Shown here piece after piece: positions 1-5,946 of a stretch of 8,353 nucleotides of DNA; the stretch's first letter is position 1, and the number at the start of each line of letters is the position of its first letter. Below the pieces are notes generated by a model. It made no database searches. It was not told the DNA's origin and saw nothing but the letters and a program-made list of their open reading frames with translations. Origin of the DNA: DIGJ01 sp036658435 (lineage in GTDB: Bacteria > Bacillota > Clostridia > Lachnospirales > Lachnospiraceae); NCBI GenBank assembly GCA_036658435.1, contig JAVXEO010000079.1:1-8353 (forward strand). Direction: 5' to 3'. The translations under genes and the position numbers were made by a program.

Positions 1-1139
1 ACCGGCTGCTCTATTTTTTTCTCCCTCTTAAACAATCCGGAATCTATTTCCTTTAATGCCCTGCTTAATCGTTCAAATCCCTCTTTTGTGTCTGCCATGC
101 TGGTCATAGCGATTACATAGTGGACATATTCTGCTTCCATTTGTAAATGATAAACCTCTCGCAATTTATTGTAAAGCTGTGCTCCGGTTATGTTCGTTCC
201 CTGTACCGAAAGAATCAATTTAGACGCATCTTTTTTTCCCTTTTCTCCCTGTAAAACACGAATGCAATTCCAGTCTTCACTTTTTTTGTAAAATTGTGTT
301 AAAGACTCCGTCCAGTCTTTTATCAAATCCGGTCGTTCCTCTACCAGACAAAGGCTGTTTTCAATTCCCGCCATTAAGATATAAGATGGACTTGATGTTT
401 GATAGACACTAAAAAACCGCTCCACTCGTTCTTGGGATACCAGCTTGCTTTTTACATGAAGAAGTGCTGTCTGTGTAAATGCCGGCAAGGTTTTATGTAC
501 ACTGTGAATTACCATATCTGCACCTTTTCTTATGCTATTTTCAGGAAAATAAGAATCCAGTCCAAAATGCGCGCCATGCGCTTCATCCACCATAAGGGGA
601 ATCCCGTATTGATGCGTTAGGTTTGCAATTTCCTCTATCTCAGAAAGTATCCCTTCATAAGTGGGAGAGGTAATAATTACCATTTTGGCATCCGGGTGTT
701 TTTTTAATAAGTTATCCACCTCTGCTGCCGTAATTCCTTTGTTTATCCCCCATTCTCTGTCTTCCTGAGGATAAATAAATACCGGTCTAAGTTCATTTAC
801 CAGCACACCATGATAAACGGAACGATGACAGTTTCTTGCCATAATAACCGTGTCTTTATGTCTTGTGCAGGCTGCCATTCCAATTAATATACCTGCTGTA
901 CTCCCATTTACAAGTAAATAACAATGATCCGAACCATAAATGGCGGCTCCTTTGTCCATTATTTTCTTTAAAATTCCATCTGCCAAATGCAAATTATCAA
1001 AATCGTCAATTTCTGTAATATCAAGTCCATAAGGATTTTCCATTTTCAGAAGACTGACATTGCGTTTATGACCAGGCATATGAAATGGATAATACTCCGT
1101 TTTTGCATAACGTTCTAATTGTTCCTGTAAAGAACCCAT
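1..1139 (-). CDS. Orn/Lys/Arg decarboxylase, PLP-dependent (C-terminus cut by window edge)
   Basis: This is a fold-type-I PLP enzyme of the Orn/Lys/Arg decarboxylase family, in the short form without an N-terminal wing domain (the B. subtilis SpeA/YaaO type). It should decarboxylate a basic amino acid to a polyamine or polyamine precursor in the cytoplasm. The reading frame is open from the ATG at 1139 to base 1, giving 379 codons, so roughly the last 100 residues of a protein of about 480 are missing. Visible signatures are the N-terminal PFHMPGHKRN (residues 18-27), NGSTAGI (78-84), the PLP-contacting DEAHGAH (185-191) and SVHKTLPAFTQTALLH with the expected Schiff-base lysine at K216. AGAAGG lies 9 bases before the start, and a sigma-A-type promoter lies in the 83-bp gap upstream. 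The substrate cannot be told from this portion. In many Firmicutes such genes precede a nucleoside monophosphate kinase gene and holB; that is outside the window. Confidence 0.93.
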   Translation of the reverse strand, partial: MGSLQEQLERYAKTEYYPFHMPGHKRNVSLLKMENPYGLDITEIDDFDNLHLADGILKKIMDKGAAIYGSDHCYLLVNGSTAGILIGMAACTRHKDTVIMARNCHRSVYHGVLVNELRPVFIYPQEDREWGINKGITAAEVDNLLKKHPDAKMVIITSPTYEGILSEIEEIANLTHQYGIPLMVDEAHGAHFGLDSYFPENSIRKGADMVIHSVHKTLPAFTQTALLHVKSKLVSQERVERFFSVYQTSSPSYILMAGIENSLCLVEERPDLIKDWTESLTQFYKKSEDWNCIRVLQGEKGKKDASKLILSVQGTNITGAQLYNKLREVYHLQMEAEYVHYVIAMTSMADTKEGFERLSRALKEIDSGLFKREKKIEQP

Positions 1140-1180
1140 CTAATCTAACCTTCTATTTTTATTTTTTTTCTTGCTCCTAC

Positions 1181-1209
1181 AGTGTATAATATCCCAGCTA
1201 TCCCGTCAA
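1181..1209 (-). promoter_or_regulatory. Sigma-A-type promoter for the decarboxylase gene
   Basis: On the minus strand TTGACG (bases 1204-1209) is followed after exactly 17 bases by TACACT (1181-1186). The -35 matches consensus at 5 of 6 positions and the -10 at 4 of 6. Transcription would start near 1174, leaving a leader of about 35 bases with an AGAAGG ribosome binding site. It sits directly after the stop codon of the upstream gene, so the decarboxylase can be transcribed independently of it. Confidence 0.6.
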
Positions 1210-1222
1210 TATGAAGACACTA

Positions 1223-1963
1223 TTATACATCCGCAACTTCATAAAGATAGGTATTTCCCTGCTTTCCAATACGATTTACAGCACCTACATAGTGCAAAAC
1301 AAGTAATGCGGTCTGGGCTTTAGACTGACTAAGTCCCGTTGCTTTTTTATACTCTTTTGAAGAAAACCCACTTTTTAAGCAGGATGGAATTAATTTTTTG
1401 TAGTCTTTTGGTGTATCAATAAGTACCTCTTCTATTATTTCCAAAGGAATTCTGTCAAATCTGGTGGAACCCTTCTTTTTATCCTGGCTCCATCCATTTA
1501 ATAAGCGCGTCTCTTCCATATTCATTTCTATAATATGAATTCGCAAATTGGGATGTGTCAGGTAAGTCTTAATTTTATATAACTCGGAAAATGCCATATA
1601 AGGACTTCCTTTTTGGGGAGACTTTCTTTTCGAACTCACTTCACCGGTCTCCACATCCATCCAGGAAATCCATTTTATATAGGGAATGGGATAAACTACC
1701 GTAACATAACCACGTTCCAAAAAAACATCCAGCTTTCTGCGTAAGGTATTAAAATTTCTAGTTTGAATCTCTATAATTTCATCTTCCCTTGCAATATCTG
1801 CATAATATCCTTCCACAGGAATTTCATGATAGCGGGAATCCGGTTCCATATAATTCTTCAAAACCGCATGTACGGTTTTCTCACCTAATACACCGATTTG
1901 TTTCCGCTCTCTATCTTTATTAATTATCTTATCACACGCTGCCTGAAATAAAACCGAATCCAT
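1223..1963 (-). CDS. Unrecognised protein: nuclease-like N-terminal core plus C-terminal winged helix
   Basis: I do not recognise this 246-residue soluble protein as a named family. The N-terminal part (about 20-100) has the layout of a PD-(D/E)XK nuclease core: a helix with GEKTVH (E28), then YADI (D56), then a hydrophobic strand EIIEIQT (E65, Q67), then a basic helix RNFNTLRRKLDVFL and a strand YVTVVYPI. The usual lysine of the (D/E)XK motif is a glutamine here. Residues 187-243 read as a winged helix: helices around SSKEYKKATG and SQSKAQTALLVLHYVGAV followed by a beta wing (GKQGNTYLYEV). There is no signal peptide or membrane segment. The ATG at 1963 has AAGGGG 9 bases upstream. The gene lies 64 bp after spoVAF with no convincing promoter between, so cotranscription is likely. 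A nucleic-acid-binding or cleaving role is inference; a DNA-binding protein with a dead nuclease fold is equally possible. Confidence 0.85.
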   Translation of the reverse strand: MDSVLFQAACDKIINKDRERKQIGVLGEKTVHAVLKNYMEPDSRYHEIPVEGYYADIAREDEIIEIQTRNFNTLRRKLDVFLERGYVTVVYPIPYIKWISWMDVETGEVSSKRKSPQKGSPYMAFSELYKIKTYLTHPNLRIHIIEMNMEETRLLNGWSQDKKKGSTRFDRIPLEIIEEVLIDTPKDYKKLIPSCLKSGFSSKEYKKATGLSQSKAQTALLVLHYVGAVNRIGKQGNTYLYEVADV

Positions 1964-2027
1964 TTTTACCAGCCCCTTTTTGTCTTATGTCTTTTCATTA
2001 CTTCACTTTTATCCTTTATCCTTATCT

Positions 2028-3455
2028 TTATACCCGTTTCTCTTTCTCACTGCGTGGAAGGCTGACTCGGAAGAAGCGGCGCATAAGCTGTCTTCCATCA
2101 AATGGTATCAGGGGATAAATATAACTGCGGCCGGCAATGGATTTATTGCATACAATGGCTGCTATTAGAATCCCTGTTCCCGCTATAAATCCATAAATTC
2201 CAAATACACCGGTCAATATTAATAAAAGAATTCGCATAAATTTTAACGCATAACCAAGTTCAAAACTAACCTGGCTATAATTTGCAATGACTACAAATGC
2301 CATATACAACATTATTTCAGAATTAAACCACCCCGAACTAACCGTATAATCTCCCAGTACAATTGCAGCCACCACACTAAGAGGAGTGCTCAACATACTT
2401 GGCGTATTAATTGAGGCCATACGGAGTCCGTCAATTGCAAATTCTAAAATTAAGAACTGCACGACTATGGGTATATGGATCGCATCTGTAATCCGAATAA
2501 AGGAGAGTCCCTTGGGAATCCAATCCGGATTCATAAAAAGCAAGACAAAACCCGGTGTTAGAAAAACTGCAAAAAAGTTGATAACAAAGCGGCTCAGTCG
2601 AAGATAGGTGCCGGTTATTGGTGGAAAGTAATAATCATCCGCTTCTTCCATGATATCAAAAATAGAGGTAGGTAAAATCAAAGCGGCCGGTGAATTATCT
2701 ACAATTAATATAATGCTTCCTTCTAAGATAGAGGCTGCTGTTGTATCGGGCCGTTCTGAATATTTGAATTTTGGAAAAGGATTGTACCATTTATGTTGGT
2801 ATAAACATTCTGCCAAACTTTCTCCATTCATGGTTAATGCATCAATTTTAATTTTATTTAATTTGTTTTTTACTTCATCCAGTGCTTTTTTATCAACGCG
2901 GTCTTCCATATAACTTAAAACAACATCGGTTTTTGAACTTTTTCCAATAGAATAGTTTTCCATAATTAATTCCGTGCTTCTTATCCTTCTACGTATTAAA
3001 GCCGTATTGAATACAATCGTTTCTACAAAACCATCCTTTGATCCCCGCAGTGCTTTTTCCTTTTCCGGCTGCTCCACTCCTCTTGCAGGATAGCTCCTAA
3101 AATCAATCATAAGAGTTTCTGCATATCCCTCGATTAAAAGACAGGGGACACCCGACAGCAATGATTTTTTTACTTTATCTTTATCCCCTGCAATATCAAC
3201 TTCTCCATAAGGAAGAAATTTTCTCGAAAACTCCTTTGCTGTAGATACCATATCTTCCGGTTTGATTTCCTGAAATGCCTGTAACAGTCTTTGCATCATT
3301 TCATCTTTTGTAAAACCATCAATAAAGTAAAAGCAGCCCTTTCTCCCTCCAATGTCAACCCTTCGGTAAATAATGTCATAATTTTTTTTTACTTTTAGTT
3401 CTTTATTTAATAAAGTAATATTGCTTTCTAAATCTTTGGTTAGTTGCACTTCCAT
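2028..3455 (-). CDS. spoVAF: SpoVAF, GerA-family spore inner-membrane protein
   Basis: This is a GerA-family membrane protein of the SpoVAF subgroup, which acts in the spore inner membrane. B. subtilis SpoVAF (about 490 residues) is encoded in the spoVA operon and contributes to germination with a small partner protein. Here the protein is 475 residues. The cytosolic N-terminal half carries the subgroup-typical RSYPARGVEQPEKEK and RGSKDGFVETI followed by FNTALIRRRIR (about 120-159). Then come SIILIVDNSPAALILP (247-262) and about five hydrophobic segments between 288 and 436, including FAIDGLRMASINTPS (339-353), and the C-terminal YPLIPFDGRQL (447-457). The frame also opens at a TTG at 3524, but that codon lacks a ribosome binding site. 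The ATG at 3455 has AGAGGG 7 bases upstream and starts MEVQLTKDLESN, so I chose it. No spoVAC/D/E gene or SpoVAF partner gene is in the window. An ordinary GerA-type receptor A subunit is the alternative, less likely given the motifs. Confidence 0.9.
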   Translation of the reverse strand: MEVQLTKDLESNITLLNKELKVKKNYDIIYRRVDIGGRKGCFYFIDGFTKDEMMQRLLQAFQEIKPEDMVSTAKEFSRKFLPYGEVDIAGDKDKVKKSLLSGVPCLLIEGYAETLMIDFRSYPARGVEQPEKEKALRGSKDGFVETIVFNTALIRRRIRSTELIMENYSIGKSSKTDVVLSYMEDRVDKKALDEVKNKLNKIKIDALTMNGESLAECLYQHKWYNPFPKFKYSERPDTTAASILEGSIILIVDNSPAALILPTSIFDIMEEADDYYFPPITGTYLRLSRFVINFFAVFLTPGFVLLFMNPDWIPKGLSFIRITDAIHIPIVVQFLILEFAIDGLRMASINTPSMLSTPLSVVAAIVLGDYTVSSGWFNSEIMLYMAFVVIANYSQVSFELGYALKFMRILLLILTGVFGIYGFIAGTGILIAAIVCNKSIAGRSYIYPLIPFDGRQLMRRFFRVSLPRSEKEKRV

Positions 3456-3462
3456 AATGCTG

Positions 3463-3468
3463 CCCTCT
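3463..3468 (-). promoter_or_regulatory. Ribosome binding site deciding the spoVAF start
   Basis: AGAGGG on the minus strand lies 7 bases before the ATG at 3455. No purine-rich box precedes the in-frame TTG at 3524, which would add 23 residues. This supports the shorter protein. Confidence 0.7.
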
Positions 3469-3487
3469 TTTCTGAATCTGCTCTCTT

Positions 3488-3517
3488 TAGCATTTCCAGA
3501 AATCCCTGCATTTATGA
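3488..3517 (-). promoter_or_regulatory. Weak candidate forespore (sigma-G/F-type) promoter for spoVAF
   Basis: Read on the minus strand, TCATA (3513-3517) and AATGCTA (3488-3494) are separated by 18 bases. Compared with the known sigma-G pattern GHATR, 17-18 bases, CATNNTA, each element differs only in its first base. The position, about 33 bases before the start codon, suits a promoter that leaves room for the AGAGGG ribosome binding site. spoVA genes are sigma-G dependent in Bacillus. AT-rich DNA yields such matches by chance, so confidence is low. Confidence 0.3.
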
Positions 3518-3540
3518 ATTCCAAAGAGTTTTTTCGGAAT

Positions 3541-4281
3541 TTAATCCACCATGAGTCCGGAAAACACCTCTCCTAATCCACAATTTAGTACCAAATCGAC
3601 TTTTTCATCATAAGGGGTGTGTGATTTGTTAATTAAAACCAGTCTGTTTCCTTGAAAATAGCGTATAAATCCGGCAGCTGGATATACCGAAAGAGATGTT
3701 CCGCCTATAATCAGCAGATCTGCATTTGAAATTGCCTCTATGGTTTTCTGCATCACTCTTTCGTCTAGACCTTCCTCATACAAGACCACATCCGGTTTCA
3801 GGACACCACCACAACTGCATCTGGGAACAAAAGCAGAATTCTTTTCTTTGTTCTGCTCTAACAAAGTCTCCAGAGAATAAAATTTTCCACATTCCATACA
3901 ATAATTTCTATGCACAGAGCCATGTAGCTCCATCACTTTTTTACTCCCTGCTTTTTGATGCAGCCCATCAATGTTTTGTGTAATAACGGCCTTGACTTTT
4001 CCTATTTGTTCCAATTTTGCAAGTTTTTCATGGGTTACATTGGGTTTTGCATTGGGAAAAATCATTTTATCCCAATAGAATTCATAAAATTCTTTTCTAT
4101 GATTCATAAAAAAGGTATGGCTTAAAATTTTTTCCGGTGGATAGGGATATTTTTGATTATATAGTCCATCCACACTGCGAAAATCCGGAATACCGCTTTC
4201 CGTAGATACCCCTGCTCCTCCAAAGAAAACTATATTTTTTGATGTTTCTATCCAATTGAAAAATTTTTCATTTAATTCCAT
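3541..4281 (-). CDS. cobB: Sir2-family NAD-dependent protein deacylase (sirtuin)
   Basis: This cytoplasmic sirtuin removes acyl groups from protein lysines using NAD+, releasing nicotinamide and O-acyl-ADP-ribose. At 246 residues it is of normal length for a compact bacterial Sir2/CobB. All diagnostic elements are present: the Rossmann NAD motif GAGVSTESGIPDFRS (22-36), TQNIDGLH (101-108), the catalytic histidine in LHGSVHRN (H120), four zinc cysteines C128, C131, C155 and C157, and GGTSLSVYPA near the C-terminus. The start is the ATG at 4281 with AGGGGG 7 bases upstream. The gene lies 85 bp upstream of the spoVAF start and is divergent from tldD across 219 bp. A strong sigma-A promoter precedes it, so it is probably expressed during growth. 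Substrates cannot be inferred from the sequence. The link to the spore gene downstream may be only positional. Confidence 0.96.
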   Translation of the reverse strand: MELNEKFFNWIETSKNIVFFGGAGVSTESGIPDFRSVDGLYNQKYPYPPEKILSHTFFMNHRKEFYEFYWDKMIFPNAKPNVTHEKLAKLEQIGKVKAVITQNIDGLHQKAGSKKVMELHGSVHRNYCMECGKFYSLETLLEQNKEKNSAFVPRCSCGGVLKPDVVLYEEGLDERVMQKTIEAISNADLLIIGGTSLSVYPAAGFIRYFQGNRLVLINKSHTPYDEKVDLVLNCGLGEVFSGLMVD

Positions 4282-4322
4282 CTATCTTCCCCCTTTTTAT
4301 TTAACATGCTTTCTTTGATTTT

Positions 4323-4351
4323 ATTATAACGTGACAAAAATAAATTAGCAA
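4323..4351 (-). promoter_or_regulatory. Sigma-A promoter for the sirtuin gene
   Basis: On the minus strand TTGCTA (4346-4351) and a perfect TATAAT (4323-4328) are separated by exactly 17 bases. Transcription would begin near 4316, leaving a leader of about 35 bases to the ATG at 4281. This is the best promoter match in the window. Confidence 0.75.
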
Positions 4352-4435
4352 CTATCATAAAGAGACCATAATATTTTAACTAGGTTGAAATATAAGATTC
4401 CCCGAAAAATATACTCGGAAGTTTATAAATATAAC

Positions 4436-4464
4436 TTTCCATTTTCTACCTATATGGGTATAAT
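4436..4464 (+). promoter_or_regulatory. Sigma-A promoter for the tldD-tldE operon
   Basis: TTTCCA (4436-4441) and a perfect TATAAT (4459-4464) are 17 bases apart, with the likely start of transcription near 4471 and a leader of about 30 bases. The -10 box sits inside an inverted repeat, ATGGGT (4454-4459) and ACCCAT (4475-4480), which could be a repressor site. Confidence 0.65.
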
Positions 4465-4480
4465 GTAGCTATAAACCCAT
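4454..4480. promoter_or_regulatory. Inverted repeat spanning the tldD -10 box and start site (possible operator)
   Basis: The perfect 6-bp arms ATGGGT and ACCCAT are separated by 15 bases. The left arm meets the TATAAT box and the right arm lies just past the expected transcription start. A dimeric repressor bound here would block polymerase. A second, near-perfect palindrome, ACCTATATGGGT (4448-4459), overlaps the left arm. No regulator gene is nearby, so a role as operator is inference. Confidence 0.3.
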
Positions 4481-4484
4481 TTAA

Positions 4485-4491
4485 GAAAGGA
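4485..4491 (+). promoter_or_regulatory. Ribosome binding site for the TTG start of tldD
   Basis: GAAAGGA lies 9 bases before the TTG at 4501. The first in-frame ATG is 35 codons further in, past conserved N-terminal sequence, so TTG is the start. Confidence 0.75.
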
Positions 4492-4500
4492 CGTGCTAAT

Positions 4501-5880
4501 TTGATATCAAAAGATATACTTTCCGAAGTATTCGTTAAAGCACTCTCTACCGGTGCTGATTTTGCAGAAATTTTTGCAGAAAACACTTCAAAAAAAAGTA
4601 TCAAAATGGTTGACAGTAAAGTTAACAATGTAAATGATACCCTGCTCTCCGGTGTTGGTATTCGAATCTTACGAGGAACCCAAAGTATCTATGCTTCTAC
4701 TTCACTTATTACAAGAGAAGGGCTTCTATCCTGCGCAGAGAAGGTAGCGGATGCCCTTAAGTTTGCCCCCCTGTATACTTCTGTTCATTTAACCGAACGT
4801 ATTTTTGGAGACATTCATCCCATAAAAGTTGTACCCACTTCTGTAACCAATTCTACCAAGATTGACCTTCTAAAAGAAGGCTATTTTTCTGCCAAAAACT
4901 ATCATAGAGATATTACTCAGGTTTCTGCAGAATGTATCGAAGTGGATCGTAATATTATGATTGCCAACAGTGATGGTCTCTTTACAGAGGATAGACAGAT
5001 TCGAACACGTATGGCTATTGATGCCGTTGCCAGTCGAGCTGGTGAGAACCAAACGGGTAGGGAAGCACCGGGAGCTCGAATGGGACTTGAGTTCTTTGAT
5101 TTATATAATCCTAAAGGCATTGGTGAAAAGGCAGCTAAACAGGCCATTACCATGTTGAACGCAGGATATTGTCCTGCAGGAAAAATGCCCGTTGCCATTG
5201 AAAATGGCTTTGGTGGTGTTATTTTCCATGAAGCTTGTGGACATTCTTTAGAAGCTTCCTGTGTTTCCCTTGGTCAGTCTCAGTTTGTAGGAAAACTTGG
5301 CCAGCAGATTGCCAACTCAAAGATTACGGCCATTGACGATGGAACAATCCCAAATGGCTGGGGTTCTATTAATATTGATGATGAAGGAAGTCCTTCTCAA
5401 AAAAATGTATTAATTGAACAGGGCATTCTAAAATCTTATATGATAGATAAATTAAATGGAAGAAGAATGGGAATGAAATCTACCGGCAGCTGCAGAAGAG
5501 AATCTTACTGTTTTGAACCTACCTCAAGAATGACAAATACCTACATTGATAATGGTCCGGATAAAAATGAGGATATTATAAAGTCGATTGAATATGGACT
5601 TTATGCAAAATCCATGGGTGGCGGTTCTGTAAATCCTGTGACCGGTGAATTTAACTTTGCTGTATGTGAAGGCTACCTGATACGAAATGGTGAAATTAGC
5701 GAAGCCGTTCGAGGTGCCAGTCTGATTGGAAAAGGTTCTGATATTATTATGGACATTGATATGGTTGGGCAAAACCTGGAACGTGGACAAGGTATGTGCG
5801 GAGCCTCTAGCGGAAGTATACCAACGGATGTGGGTCAGCCACTTTTAAGAGTTTCTTCTATTACCGTTGGCGGACGATAG
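4501..5880 (+). CDS. tldD: TldD, zinc metalloprotease subunit of TldD/TldE
   Basis: This is the catalytic subunit of the TldD/TldE protease (peptidase U62/PmbA-TldD family). The E. coli heterodimer trims the microcin B17 leader and degrades the CcdA antitoxin, and it cleaves unstructured peptides that enter its chamber. This protein is 459 residues; E. coli TldD is about 480. The zinc motif is intact: HEACGH at 243-248 (H243, E244, H248), with the expected third ligand C433 in GQGMCGASSGS. Other family hallmarks are GTIPNGWGSINIDDEG, STGSCRRESYCFEPTSRMTNTYI and PVTGEFNFAVCEGYLI. The start is TTG at 4501, supported by GAAAGGA 9 bases upstream and by alignment of the N-terminal GADFAEIF segment with the family. 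It has its own promoter and is followed 66 bp later by tldE, so the two form an operon. No RiPP precursor or toxin-antitoxin pair is adjacent, so its substrate here is unknown. Confidence 0.96.
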   Translation: MISKDILSEVFVKALSTGADFAEIFAENTSKKSIKMVDSKVNNVNDTLLSGVGIRILRGTQSIYASTSLITREGLLSCAEKVADALKFAPLYTSVHLTERIFGDIHPIKVVPTSVTNSTKIDLLKEGYFSAKNYHRDITQVSAECIEVDRNIMIANSDGLFTEDRQIRTRMAIDAVASRAGENQTGREAPGARMGLEFFDLYNPKGIGEKAAKQAITMLNAGYCPAGKMPVAIENGFGGVIFHEACGHSLEASCVSLGQSQFVGKLGQQIANSKITAIDDGTIPNGWGSINIDDEGSPSQKNVLIEQGILKSYMIDKLNGRRMGMKSTGSCRRESYCFEPTSRMTNTYIDNGPDKNEDIIKSIEYGLYAKSMGGGSVNPVTGEFNFAVCEGYLIRNGEISEAVRGASLIGKGSDIIMDIDMVGQNLERGQGMCGASSGSIPTDVGQPLLRVSSITVGGR

Positions 5881-5894
5881 TCATCACTACTTAT

Positions 5895-5917
5895 ACCTAT
5901 TCTGATTGGGAATAGGT
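5895..5917 (+). other. Perfect 8-bp hairpin in the tldD-tldE gap
   Basis: ACCTATTC and GAATAGGT pair perfectly around the 7-base loop TGATTGG. No T-run follows, so it is not an intrinsic terminator. It starts 14 bases after the tldD stop and ends 11 bases before the tldE ribosome binding site, a position that suits mRNA stabilisation or control of tldE translation. The following TCCT (5917-5920) is complementary to the AGGA of the tldE ribosome binding site and could form a weak alternative pairing. Confidence 0.5.
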
Positions 5918-5928
5918 CCTCCAAATTG

Positions 5929-5934
5929 AAAGGA
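5929..5934 (+). promoter_or_regulatory. Ribosome binding site deciding the tldE start
   Basis: AAAGGA is 12 bases before the ATG at 5947 and directly abuts an in-frame ATG at 5935, which is too close to be served by it. An in-frame TTG at 5926 lies upstream of the box. The ATG at 5947 is therefore preferred, although the spacing is on the long side. Confidence 0.55.
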
Positions 5935-5946
5935 ATGTATATAAAA

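Noticed and set aside
399..620. Open frame of 73 codons on the plus strand
   Set aside because: It lies antisense inside the strongly supported decarboxylase gene, has no ribosome binding site and resembles no protein.
1964..2027. A separate promoter for the nuclease-like gene
   Set aside because: No -35/-10 pair at acceptable spacing is visible for sigma-A. A CATAAGA match lacks a correctly placed -35 for sigma-G. The small GGATAAA direct repeat looks like low-complexity sequence.
3456..3524. Longer SpoVAF start at the TTG at 3524
   Set aside because: It has no ribosome binding site, and the extra 23 residues cover the AGAGGG box and the candidate promoter.
3516..3542. Inverted repeat AATTCC/GGAATT between the sirtuin stop and spoVAF, considered as a terminator
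   Set aside because: The stem is only 6 bp of mostly A-T pairs with a 13-base loop, and no T-run follows on the minus strand.
4870..5198. Minus-strand open frames of 60 and 93 codons inside tldD
   Set aside because: They are antisense shadows of a highly conserved coding sequence and lack ribosome binding sites.
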